Of a DNA stretch of 64,000 nt, positions 1-7,562 are shown in pieces. Both the position numbers and the translations under genes were made by a program. The stretch lies in assembly GCF_009755665.1 (NCBI RefSeq), contig NZ_CP046622.1, positions 3,472,001 to 3,536,000 of the forward strand, written 5' to 3'. The stretch's first letter is position 1, and every line of letters starts with the position of its first letter. The notes beneath the pieces are model-generated. The model was not told the DNA's origin. It made no database searches and worked only from the letters and a program-made list of their open reading frames with translations. This DNA is from Variovorax paradoxus (GTDB lineage Bacteria > Pseudomonadota > Gammaproteobacteria > Burkholderiales > Burkholderiaceae_C).

Positions 1-360
1 GATGCACTCATCGCAGTGGACAACGGCGCCGACGCCATCATTGTTTCAAACCACGCAGGCCGAAACCTGGACAGCCTTGTCTCTCCGATGGACGTTCTGC
101 CACAGATCATCGAAGCCGTCGGAGCGCGCGTTCCCGTATTGATCGACAGCGGATTTTCCGATGGAAGCGACGTGGTGAAGGCGCTGGCGCTTGGCGCGCG
201 CTGCGTCATGCTCGGGCGACCGCCCTTGTATGGTGTTTCCGTTGGGGGTCAACAAGGTGCGCAGCGCGTGCTCCAGCTGTTCCGGGATGACATCGAACGA
301 ACCCTCGGTCTCCTCGGTTGCGCAGATCTCTCGAGCTTGAGCCGGGAGCATCTTGCTTGA
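1..360 (+). CDS. FMN-dependent alpha-hydroxy-acid dehydrogenase, C-terminal fragment
   Basis: This is the last ~119 residues of a gene whose start lies left of the window. It is open from base 1 and stops at TGA 358-360. The residues IIVSNHAGR, then PVLIDSGF and ALGARCVMLGRP, are the C-terminal FMN-phosphate and substrate-binding motifs of the lactate/glycolate/mandelate dehydrogenase family. The H-A-G-R segment carries the catalytic histidine and substrate-carboxylate arginine in relatives (usually HGGR; here Ala replaces the first Gly). These enzymes oxidise L-2-hydroxy acids to 2-oxo acids. The exact substrate cannot be told from this fragment. It points toward the convergent fmd operon end, 73 bases away, and is probably a separate unit. 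Confidence 0.85.
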   Translation, partial: DALIAVDNGADAIIVSNHAGRNLDSLVSPMDVLPQIIEAVGARVPVLIDSGFSDGSDVVKALALGARCVMLGRPPLYGVSVGGQQGAQRVLQLFRDDIERTLGLLGCADLSSLSREHLA

Positions 361-433
361 CTGGTGGGCAGTGTGGTGACCGGGGTCACGAATGCGTCGC
401 AAGCAACAAGGCTTTGCCGCAACGGCATCCGGG

Positions 434-778
434 CTAGTGCGAAATCATCCAGGGCCGCTTCGACGGCGCCGACTTCGCACCGCTGGGCGCCGTCAACGTT
501 GCGCTGCGCCGCGACGCTCCCGAGCAGCATCCGCAGCCCGCCGGATGCTTGAAGCGCGCGTAGTCGCGCGAGCTGCCCGGCTCATGCCGCGCACGCTCGT
601 TGGTCTCCATGGCACGGCGAGTGCCCGAGGCCATCAGTGCGAGCCGCGGTGCGGCCGAAAGCACGCGCGGCGACGCGCATCCGCAGTCAGGGCAAGCGGC
701 GGGCTCGTCGCGCTGGCCCGAAGGCCGCAGCGCCTCGAAACCGCCGCACTGGCCGCAGGCGTAATCGTAGGTAGGCAT
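434..778 (-). CDS. fmdB: FmdB-type zinc-ribbon protein
   Basis: A 114-residue protein that starts MPTYDYACGQCG and has a second CPDC pair about 20 residues later. That CxxC...CxxC layout at the extreme N-terminus defines the FmdB zinc-ribbon family. The C-terminal half is low in recognisable structure, with a cysteine cluster (GCGCCSG) and basic residues. FmdB was named in Methylophilus methylotrophus, where it sits next to formamidase and was proposed to regulate it; its biochemical role is not settled. Here it is the last gene of the amide operon, beginning 7 bases after the fmdA stop, which supports the assignment. Confidence 0.82.
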   Translation of the reverse strand: MPTYDYACGQCGGFEALRPSGQRDEPAACPDCGCASPRVLSAAPRLALMASGTRRAMETNERARHEPGSSRDYARFKHPAGCGCCSGASRRSATLTAPSGAKSAPSKRPWMISH

Positions 779-785
779 GGGTGCG

Positions 786-2018
786 TCAGACCAGGTCGTG
801 CGAGAGCGGCATGTCGATGCTGCCGTCGATCATCTTCATTGGCCCTGAGGCGTTCGGGTTGATGTCGAAATCGAAGATCTGCGTGGGCAGCCAGAGCGTG
901 GCGCAAGAGTTGGGCACATCGACCACGCCGCTGATGTGACCCTGCACGGGCGCGGTGCCCAAGATCGAGTAGGCCTGCGCACCCGAGTAGCCGAACTTCT
1001 TCAGGTACTCGATCGCGTTGAGGCAGGCCTGCCGGTAGGCCACGTTCACGTCGAGGTAGTACTGCTTGCCGGCCTCATCGACCGAGATTCCCTCGAAGAT
1101 GAGATAGTCGTTGTACTGCGGGGTGATCACGCTTGGCTTGAAGATCGGGTTCTTGATGCCGTACTTGGCCATGCCGCCCTTGATGAGCGTGACCTTCATG
1201 TGCACCCAGCCCGCCATTTCAATAGCGCCGCAGAAGGTGATCTCGCCATCGCCCTGGCTGAAGTGCAGGTCGCCCACGCTGAGCCCGGCACCATCCACAT
1301 ACACGGGAAAGAAAACCTTGGAGCCGCGCGACAGGTCCTTGATGTCGCAGTTGCCGCCGTGCTCGCGAGGCGGCACGGTGCGCGCGCCTTCGGCCGCAGC
1401 CTTGGCGCGGGCCTCGCCTGTCATCTTGCCCATGTGGGCAGTGCCGGCGAACGGCGGGTTGGCAAGGCCGGGCACGCGGTCAGGGTCGGTGGCAATGAGC
1501 TTGCCCTCGCGCTCGTTCCACATGTCGAGCATGGGCTTGTCGGGCAGGCAGCCGATCAGGCCGGGGTGAATGAGGCCCGCAAAGTTGACACCCGGCACAT
1601 GGCGCGAGCTGGTGAACATGCCCTTGAAGTCCCAGATTGATTTCTGCGCTTCGGGAAAATGATCGGTCAGGAAGCCGCCGCCATTCTTCTTCGAGAAAAA
1701 TCCGTTGAAGCCCCAAAGGCTGTCCTGCTTGGCGCCGATGTCGAGCAGGTCGACCACCAGCAGGTCGCCGGGCTCGGCGCCCTTCACGCCCACCGGGCCC
1801 GAGAGGTAGTGCACGGTGCTCAGGTCAATGTCGCGCACGTCGTCGGCGCTGTCGTTGTTCTTGATGAAGCCCCCGGTCCAGTCGAAGGTTTCAAGAATGA
1901 AGTCGTCGCCCGGGTTGACCCAGCAGGCCATCGGAATGTCCGGATGCCAGCGGTTGTGGATCATCTCGTTCTCGGTAGGCGGCTTGGTCAGGTCGACCTT
2001 GATCAGCGTGTCCGTCAT
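786..2018 (-). CDS. fmdA: Formamidase (acetamidase/formamidase family)
   Basis: A 410-residue cytoplasmic enzyme of the FmdA/AmdA family that hydrolyses formamide, and often other short amides, to the acid and ammonia. The sequence runs in the family order: an HNRWHPDIP segment near the start, then the GDDFILETFDWTGG region, the glycine-rich EPGDLLVVDLLDIG segment, and HGGNCDIKDLSRGS with the metal/active-site residues, then VGDLHFSQGDGEI. I start at ATG 2018 (MTDTLIKVDL) because AGGAG lies 8 bases upstream; an in-frame upstream extension has no ribosome site and no family similarity. It lies 40 bases after urtE and 7 before fmdB, so ABC uptake, hydrolysis and FmdB form one operon. Ammonia released would serve as nitrogen source. 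Confidence 0.93.
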   Translation of the reverse strand: MTDTLIKVDLTKPPTENEMIHNRWHPDIPMACWVNPGDDFILETFDWTGGFIKNNDSADDVRDIDLSTVHYLSGPVGVKGAEPGDLLVVDLLDIGAKQDSLWGFNGFFSKKNGGGFLTDHFPEAQKSIWDFKGMFTSSRHVPGVNFAGLIHPGLIGCLPDKPMLDMWNEREGKLIATDPDRVPGLANPPFAGTAHMGKMTGEARAKAAAEGARTVPPREHGGNCDIKDLSRGSKVFFPVYVDGAGLSVGDLHFSQGDGEITFCGAIEMAGWVHMKVTLIKGGMAKYGIKNPIFKPSVITPQYNDYLIFEGISVDEAGKQYYLDVNVAYRQACLNAIEYLKKFGYSGAQAYSILGTAPVQGHISGVVDVPNSCATLWLPTQIFDFDINPNASGPMKMIDGSIDMPLSHDLV

Positions 2019-2058
2019 TTGCAGTGGCTCCTGGTTGGGTTGTGGTGAACGGAGAAGG

Positions 2059-2760
2059 TCATACGGAGAGATAGGCCTTGATGTGATCGACATCGGTCTT
2101 GTCGCGCGCGGTCTCATGCACGAGCCTGCCGCCCTCGATCACGAAGAGCCGGTCGGCCACGTCCATCGCAAAGCTCAGCACCTGCTCGGACACGACGATG
2201 GTGATGCCGCGCAGCTTGCGGATCTCGTTGAGGGCCTTGGCAATGTCCTTGATGATCGAAGGCTGGATACCCTCGGTAGGCTCGTCGAGCAGCAGCACCT
2301 TGGGGTCGGTAACCAGGGCGCGCGCAATGGCAAGCTGCTGTTGCTGGCCGCCGGAGAGGTTTCCGCCCTTGCGGCGCCTCATCTCCCAGAGCACGGGGAA
2401 CAGCGCGTAGATTTCTTCTGGTATGCGTTTTGTCTTCGAGTTCTCGAGGCCTGTCTGGATGTTTTCTTCGACGGTCAGCGTCGGAAAGATCATGCGGCCC
2501 TGCGGCACGTAGGCAATGCCCTTGGCCACGCGCTTGAAGCTTTCGTCGCGCGACACGTCTTGCCCCGCCACTTCGATGCGCCCACTCTTGAGCGGCAGCA
2601 CGCCCATGAGGCTCTTGAACAGCGTAGTCTTGCCCATGCCGTTGCGGCCCATGATGGCTATTGTTTCGTTGGCATGGCCTTCGAACGAGATGCCGTGCAG
2701 TGCTTCGCTCTGGCCGTAGGCTGTGTGCAGATCATCGACCTTCAGCATGATGTTGCTCAT
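2059..2760 (-). CDS. urtE: Urea/short-chain amide ABC transporter ATPase UrtE
   Basis: A 233-residue ATPase of the branched-chain amino acid/urea (HAAT) ABC family, LivF-like. It has Walker A GRNGMGKTT, the ABC signature LSGGQQQQ, Walker B LLLDEPTEG followed by IQPSI, and the switch-histidine region replaced by the VSEQ common in UrtE. Its start at 2760 is preceded by a good AGGAG. It pairs with UrtD to drive the UrtB/UrtC permease. A 313-base gap separates it from urtD, filled by a large inverted repeat, whereas the other operon gaps are much shorter. That repeat may alter its expression. Confidence 0.92.
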   Translation of the reverse strand: MSNIMLKVDDLHTAYGQSEALHGISFEGHANETIAIMGRNGMGKTTLFKSLMGVLPLKSGRIEVAGQDVSRDESFKRVAKGIAYVPQGRMIFPTLTVEENIQTGLENSKTKRIPEEIYALFPVLWEMRRRKGGNLSGGQQQQLAIARALVTDPKVLLLDEPTEGIQPSIIKDIAKALNEIRKLRGITIVVSEQVLSFAMDVADRLFVIEGGRLVHETARDKTDVDHIKAYLSV

Positions 2761-2780
2761 TTGGTGACTCCTTTGCTTCT

Positions 2781-3040
2781 GTTCAGGGCGCGTGCACAGG
2801 CCACCGGGTACTCCCCTCCGCGAATGTCCCCCGGGCTTCGCCCTCCTCCTTTATTTCGCTGCGCGGAGCACCCGATGCCCTGTGCACCAGGGCACGCTCG
2901 TGGTGTTCCGCTGATCAACCACTGCTCTGTGCAACGCACCCGCTGGCGGGGTGCCTTGCGCAGCGAAATAAAGGAGGAGTCCGCAGGCCGGGGGACATTC
3001 GCGGAGAAAGGTACCCCGTCGGCGGGTGCGCGCCCTGAAC
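2781..3040. repeat. Large imperfect inverted repeat between urtD and urtE
   Basis: The gap between urtE and urtD contains two arms of about 83 bases (2781-2864 and 2958-3040) in inverted orientation around a ~93-base centre. The arms agree closely at the outer end (GTTCAGGGCGCG), in the middle (CTCCGCGAATGTCCCCCGG) and in at least 20 bases at the inner end (TCCTCCTTTATTTCGCTGCG). Part of the left arm (about 2798-2834) occurs again, unbroken, at 13708-13744, so this is a dispersed element rather than a local hairpin. I see no open reading frame that looks real in it. It would fold into a long stem in the urt transcript. Confidence 0.8.
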
Positions 3041-3073
3041 AGCGCACAAGGCGAAAACCAGAAGAACACGCCA

Positions 3074-3817
3074 TCAATGCCCCAGATAAACGTCGATGAC
3101 CTTCGGATCCGCCTGCACCTTCTCCATCGGCCCCTCGGCCAGGATCTTTCCCTGGTGCATCACAGTCACCTTGTGCGCAATCTGCTTCACGAACGCCATG
3201 TCGTGCTCGATGACGATCACCGCGCGGTTCTGGCAGATGCGCTTGAGCAGGTCGGCCGTGAGTTCGCGTTCGCGCGCGCTCATGCCCGCAATGGGTTCGT
3301 CGAGCATCAGCAGCTCGGGCTCCTGCATCAGCAACATGCCGATCTCCAGCCACTGCTTCTGGCCGTGGCTCAGCAGACCCGCCTCGGTGCGCAGCTTGTC
3401 GGCCAGGCCGATGTCTTCGGCCACCGCCTGCACCTTGGCCTTGACCTCGTCGTCGCACTTGAAGGCCAGCGCACCCAGCACCGAACGGCCCTTCGGAAAA
3501 GATACTTCCAGGTTCTGGAAGACGCTCAGGTTCTCGTAGATCGACGGCGTCTGAAACTTGCGCCCGATGCCCAGCCGCACGCGCTTGTGCTCGGCCATTT
3601 TTGTGAGCTCGGTGTTCTTGAACTTGATGCTGCCGCCGCTCGCCCGCGTCTTGCCGCAGATCAGGTCGAGCAGCGTGGTCTTGCCGGCACCGTTGGGGCC
3701 GATGATCACGCGCAGTTCGTTCTTGTCGATGTAAAGCGTCAGGTCGTCGATGGCCTTGAAGCCGTCGAAGGAGACGGTGAGGTCTTCCACGGCAAGTGCG
3801 AAGTCGGTGTTGCTCAT
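3074..3817 (-). CDS. urtD: Urea/short-chain amide ABC transporter ATPase UrtD
   Basis: A 247-residue ATPase, the LivG-like partner of UrtE. Walker A is GPNGAGKTT, the signature region is LSHGQKQWLEIGMLL, which is characteristic of UrtD (LSHGQKQ instead of LSGGQ), and Walker B is LLMLDEPIAGM with the switch region VIVIEHDM. It ends in a short IDVYLGH tail typical of the family. The gene begins 16 bases after the urtC stop with GGAG upstream, so it is translated as part of the same operon. It energises import through UrtB/UrtC of the ligand delivered by UrtA. Confidence 0.93.
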   Translation of the reverse strand: MSNTDFALAVEDLTVSFDGFKAIDDLTLYIDKNELRVIIGPNGAGKTTLLDLICGKTRASGGSIKFKNTELTKMAEHKRVRLGIGRKFQTPSIYENLSVFQNLEVSFPKGRSVLGALAFKCDDEVKAKVQAVAEDIGLADKLRTEAGLLSHGQKQWLEIGMLLMQEPELLMLDEPIAGMSARERELTADLLKRICQNRAVIVIEHDMAFVKQIAHKVTVMHQGKILAEGPMEKVQADPKVIDVYLGH

Positions 3818-3833
3818 GCGATGGGCTCCGGGT

Positions 3834-5021
3834 TCAGGCGCGCTGGCTGCCGATGCCGTCCGGCAACGCAGGTTCCGTCTGCGGTGCGGGCGCAGGCATG
3901 GCTGCGGCCGGCGGCTTTATTGCGGCTTCGCGCAGCGCCTGGCGGCGGCTCTTCCACCAGGGCCTGATCTTTTCGTCCCACAGGCCTGCCAGGCCCATCG
4001 GAAAGGCCATGGTCACGCCGATGAAAAGCCCGGCCATCAGGAACAGCCACAGGTCCGGAAAGCTCTCCGAGAACAGCGTCTTGCCCGCATTCACCAGGAG
4101 CGCGCCGTACACGGCGCCCACCAGGCTCATGCGGCCGCCCACGGCGCAGAAGATCACCATTTCGATGGACGGCACGATGCCCACGAAGCTCGGCGACATG
4201 AAGCCCACCTGCAGCGCGAACATCGCACCGCCAATGCCCGAGAGACCGGCCGCAAGGCAGAAGATGAAAACCTTGAAGTTCGACACGTCGTAGCCCGAGA
4301 AGCGCACGCGGTCTTCCTTGTCTCGCATGGCGAGCAGCAGCGTTCCGAGCTTGCTGGTCTGGATCCAGCGGCACAGCACGATGCTCGCCACCAGCAGGCC
4401 CACGCACACGTAGTAGAGGATGTACTTCGCGCCGTCGGTGCGCGTGTCCCAGCCCAGCATCGTCTTCAGGTCGGTCATGCCGTTGACGCCGCCCGTGTAG
4501 CCCTGCTGGCCGATGATGAGCACGGTGCAGATCAGCGCCACCGCCTGCGTGATGATGGCAAAGTACACGCCGCCCACGCGGCGCTTGAACATCGCAAAGC
4601 TCACGAGCCACGCCAGCGCCATCGGCGCCAGCACCACCAGCGCCAGGCTCAGCGGCAGGCTCTTGAAGGGCAGCCACAGCATGGGCAACTCGGTGATCTG
4701 GTTCCAGTCCATGAAGTCTGGAATGCCGGGCGTCGACTGGATCTTGGTGGTGATCGGGTCCGAGGCTTCGAGCTTCAGAAACATCGCCATCGCGTAGCCT
4801 CCAATGCCGAAGAACACGCCCTGCCCCAGGCTCAGTACGCCGCCGTAGCCCCACACCATCACAAGCCCGACGGCAACGAAGGCGTAGGCGAGGTACTTGC
4901 CCACCAGGTTGAGGCGAAAGATGTCGAGCGACAGCGGCAGCACCACTGCCAGCAGCAACACCAGCAGCAGGAGGCTGCCAAGCTGATAGCGCAGGATCGA
5001 GGCCTTGATGAAATTCATCAT
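3834..5021 (-). CDS. urtC: Urea/short-chain amide ABC transporter permease UrtC
   Basis: A 395-residue inner-membrane permease of the LivM type. It has a hydrophobic N-terminus (GSLLLLVLLLAVVLPL), the permease motif VWGYGGVLSLGQGVFFGIGGY and further membrane segments through the middle. The C-terminal ~50 residues are hydrophilic and rich in Ala/Pro (APAPQTEPALPDG) and look cytosolic. The start codon is one of two adjacent ATGs (5021 or 5018) with GGAG about 10 bases upstream. It follows urtB by 31 bases and precedes urtD by 16. UrtB and UrtC together form the translocation pore. Confidence 0.93.
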   Translation of the reverse strand: MMNFIKASILRYQLGSLLLLVLLLAVVLPLSLDIFRLNLVGKYLAYAFVAVGLVMVWGYGGVLSLGQGVFFGIGGYAMAMFLKLEASDPITTKIQSTPGIPDFMDWNQITELPMLWLPFKSLPLSLALVVLAPMALAWLVSFAMFKRRVGGVYFAIITQAVALICTVLIIGQQGYTGGVNGMTDLKTMLGWDTRTDGAKYILYYVCVGLLVASIVLCRWIQTSKLGTLLLAMRDKEDRVRFSGYDVSNFKVFIFCLAAGLSGIGGAMFALQVGFMSPSFVGIVPSIEMVIFCAVGGRMSLVGAVYGALLVNAGKTLFSESFPDLWLFLMAGLFIGVTMAFPMGLAGLWDEKIRPWWKSRRQALREAAIKPPAAAMPAPAPQTEPALPDGIGSQRA

Positions 5022-5052
5022 CGGAACGTTCTCCAGGAAGGAAGCGGTTTCA

Positions 5053-5967
5053 TCAGCGACGGACCTTGACTGCGAACAAGCCTTGTGGACGCATCATCAA
5101 GATGAGCACGATCAGCGAAAGCGTCAGCACCTTGGCCATCGAGCCGGTCATGAAGAATTCCGAGATCGATTGCGTCTGCGCAATGCCGAAGGCCGAAACC
5201 ACCGTGCCCAACAGGCTGGCGGCGCCGCCGAAGGTGACAACGAGGAAGGCATCGACGATGTAGAGAGAGCCCGAGGTCGGCCCCGTTGAGCCAATGGTGG
5301 TGAAGGCTGCGCCCGCCATGCCGGCAATGCCGCAGCCGATGGCGAAGGTCAGGCGGTCGGTCTTCATGGTGTCGATGCCGGTCGCGTTGGCCATGGTGCG
5401 GTTGGCCACGGTGGCGCGCACGCGCAGGCCCCAGCGGCTCTTGTGCAGCGCGACGAGCACGCCGCCGGTGACCAGCGCGGTGAGCGCGAGCACGAAGAGC
5501 CCGTTGATCGGAATGTCCAGCCCTTCATGCGGCGTCCACGAGCCCATGAGCCATTCGGGCAGCGTGGGGCTCACTTCCTTCGGGCCGATGAAGGTGCGAA
5601 AGAGCTGCTGCAGCCCCAGGCTCACGCCCCAGGTGGCCAGCAGCGTATCGAGCGGGCGCTTGTACAGGTGCCGAATGAGCACCCACTCCACGATCCAGCC
5701 GACGATGAAGGCGAACACGAAAGCCAGGCCGATGGCAATCGGAAAGTAGTACGGCATGAACGCCGGCGCCAGGCTTTCGGTGACCCGTGCGGCCAGGTAG
5801 ATCGAATAGGCGCCGATGGTCATGAACTCGCCATGCGCCATGTTGATCACGCCCATCTGGCCGAAGATGATCGCAAGCCCCAGGCCCATGAGCAGCAGCA
5901 CCGCGAAGAGGCTCAGCCCCGCGAAGCCCTGCATGAGGCCGATGTTCATCATGTCCGACAGAGTCAT
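5053..5967 (-). CDS. urtB: Urea/short-chain amide ABC transporter permease UrtB
   Basis: A 304-residue LivH-type inner-membrane permease. The sequence MTLSDMMNIGLMQGFAGL is followed by repeated hydrophobic stretches, the family motif GLAIIFGQMGVINMAHGEFMTIGAY and a C-terminal LMMRPQGLFAVKVRR. I start at ATG 5967; an upstream in-frame extension to 6273 runs through urtA and a repeat and is not family-like. The 68-base interval to urtA holds a GC-rich palindrome that could attenuate transcription, so UrtA could be made in excess of the membrane subunits, as is usual for binding proteins. Confidence 0.93.
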   Translation of the reverse strand: MTLSDMMNIGLMQGFAGLSLFAVLLLMGLGLAIIFGQMGVINMAHGEFMTIGAYSIYLAARVTESLAPAFMPYYFPIAIGLAFVFAFIVGWIVEWVLIRHLYKRPLDTLLATWGVSLGLQQLFRTFIGPKEVSPTLPEWLMGSWTPHEGLDIPINGLFVLALTALVTGGVLVALHKSRWGLRVRATVANRTMANATGIDTMKTDRLTFAIGCGIAGMAGAAFTTIGSTGPTSGSLYIVDAFLVVTFGGAASLLGTVVSAFGIAQTQSISEFFMTGSMAKVLTLSLIVLILMMRPQGLFAVKVRR

Positions 5968-5987
5968 GAAGGATTCCTGTATTGACT

Positions 5988-6023
5988 CCCTCTCCCGCGC
6001 GCGGGAGAGGGTTGGGGTGAGGG
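5988..6023. repeat. REP-like palindrome between urtA and urtB
   Basis: CCCTCTCCCGCGC at 5988-6000 is followed at once by its complement GCGGGAGAGGG and then by TTGGGGTGAGGG. This stem with a GGGTTGGGGTGAGGG tail is a well-known form of short dispersed palindromic repeat in proteobacterial intergenic regions. Sitting just after the urtA stop, it may stabilise or terminate part of the urtA message. No T-tract follows on the minus strand, so it is not a simple intrinsic terminator. Confidence 0.75.
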
Positions 6024-6035
6024 TCGGCGGCTTTC

Positions 6036-7301
6036 TTACTGATAGCCCTTCGGAAACGGATCCGGCTTGATCAGCTCGCTCGACTCCGCCACCACCTTGA
6101 ACGTCCCATCCAGTTGCCCCTGCCCGATGCGCGCCTTGCTCCACAGGTGGTGGTTCGCATCCAGCTTCACGTAGCCTTCGGGGGCGGTCTTCAGTTCGAT
6201 GCCCGGCGAGCTGGCCACGACCTTGTCCACGTCGAAGCTGCCGGCCTTTTCCACAGCCGCCTTCCAGAGCCATGGGCCGAGATAGCCCGCCTGGGTGACG
6301 TCGCCGATCACCGCATCCTTGCCGTACTTGCCCTTGAAGGCCTCCACGAACTTCTTGTTGTTCGGGTTGTCGAGCGACTGGAAGTACTTCATCGACGAAT
6401 AGAAGCCTGCGAAGTTTTCGCCGCCCACGCCGGTCATTTCGTCTTCGGTCACGGCCAGCGTCAGCAGAAACTGCTTGTCGCCCGTGATGCCCGCGGCCTT
6501 GAGCTGCTTGTAGAAGGCCACGTTCGAGCCGCCCACCACCGCCGCAAAGATGCAGTCGGGCTTGGCGACCTTGATCTTGTTGATCAGCGAGTTGAAGTTG
6601 GTGTGGCCCAGCGGGTAATACTCCTCACCCTTGACCGAACCCTTCTGGAAGTTCTCGATGTGCTTGCGCGCGATCTTCATCGAGGTGCGCGGCCAGATGT
6701 AGTCGGAGCCCACCAGGAAGAAGGTCTTGGCCTTCTTCTCCTTCGCACCCCAGTCCAGGCCCCAGATGATCTGCTGCGTGGCTTCCTGGCCGGTGTAGAT
6801 CACGTTCTTGCTCTGCTCCAGGCCTTCGTAGAACGTCGGGTAGTACAGGAGGCCGTTCTCCTTTTCGAACACGGGCAGCACGGCCTTGCGCGAGGCGCTG
6901 GTCCAGCAGCCAAAAACGGCGGCGCAGTGGTCGTTGACCAGCAGCTTCTTCGACTTCTCGGCAAAGGTCGGCCAGTCGGAGGCGCCGTCTTCCTTGATGA
7001 CCTTGATCTTGCGGCCGAGGATGCCGCCCATCGCGTTGATCTGGTCGATGGCGAGCTGTTCGGCCTGGATGGACCCGGTCTCCGAAATGGCCATGGTGCC
7101 GGATGACGAGTGCAACTGGCCCACCGTCACTTCGGTGTCGGTCACCGCGAGCTTGGTGGTGTTGATCTTGGCCGTCGGGAACTGCGACTGCCCGAAGCTC
7201 AGGCCGGGGAGGCCCATCACGGGCAGCGCCGCGGCGCCCTGCAGCAAACGGCGGCGGCGCAATGCCAGGGCATCGAGAGAAGGATCGGAATCACGCGACA
7301 T
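6036..7301 (-). CDS. urtA: Urea/short-chain amide ABC transporter substrate-binding protein UrtA (FmdD-like)
   Basis: A 421-residue periplasmic binding protein of the Leu/Ile/Val (type I) fold. The N-terminus carries twin arginines (LALRRRRLLQGAAALPVMGLPGLSFG), a Tat-like signal peptide, then the mature start with KLAVTDTEVTVGQLHSSSGTMAISETG. Further family marks are FGCWTSASRKAVLPVFE, LLYYPTFYEGLEQSKNVIYTG and the C-terminal DANHHLWSKARIG. The ATG at 7301 has GGAG at 9 bases. It is the first gene of the operon. Because fmdA is in the operon, the ligand may be formamide or another short amide (as for FmdD) as well as urea; sequence alone cannot decide. Confidence 0.92.
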   Translation of the reverse strand: MSRDSDPSLDALALRRRRLLQGAAALPVMGLPGLSFGQSQFPTAKINTTKLAVTDTEVTVGQLHSSSGTMAISETGSIQAEQLAIDQINAMGGILGRKIKVIKEDGASDWPTFAEKSKKLLVNDHCAAVFGCWTSASRKAVLPVFEKENGLLYYPTFYEGLEQSKNVIYTGQEATQQIIWGLDWGAKEKKAKTFFLVGSDYIWPRTSMKIARKHIENFQKGSVKGEEYYPLGHTNFNSLINKIKVAKPDCIFAAVVGGSNVAFYKQLKAAGITGDKQFLLTLAVTEDEMTGVGGENFAGFYSSMKYFQSLDNPNNKKFVEAFKGKYGKDAVIGDVTQAGYLGPWLWKAAVEKAGSFDVDKVVASSPGIELKTAPEGYVKLDANHHLWSKARIGQGQLDGTFKVVAESSELIKPDPFPKGYQ

Positions 7302-7562
7302 CAGGAACTCCAGGCGGGTTGAAAAATGAACTGGCCGCGCACCATCGCAGTGCATCGGACGGTGCCTCGAGCACCATGGCTGGTACTTTAGAAATCACTT
7401 GCGCCGCCGCGAATACGTCATTCAACGTAGCGGCCACCAGCGCCCGGACCTGCAGACTTGCAAGCCGCGCAAAGGGCGCAAACAGCGCAACGCACGCAGG
7501 GAGCGCTTCTTGCTCTGCTGCCTTCCATGCCGCCGCCCTCGCCCTTGCCGCAAGACCCCACC
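7302..7562. promoter_or_regulatory. Divergent control region between urtA and the sensor kinase
   Basis: This 261-base interval separates the divergent urtA and kinase genes and must hold both promoters. A near-palindrome GGTGCCTCGAGCACC lies at 7361-7375, with a related GCACCAT at about 7339, and an AT-rich patch (TACTTTAGAAATCACTT) follows at 7384-7400. These are candidate operator and promoter parts for the neighbouring response regulator; this is inference from position and symmetry only. Confidence 0.3.

Noticed and set aside
2757..3458. 233-codon minus-strand frame through the inverted repeat
   Set aside because: It runs through the repeat and antisense/alternate frame of urtD; protein is Arg/Gly-rich with no family and no ribosome site.
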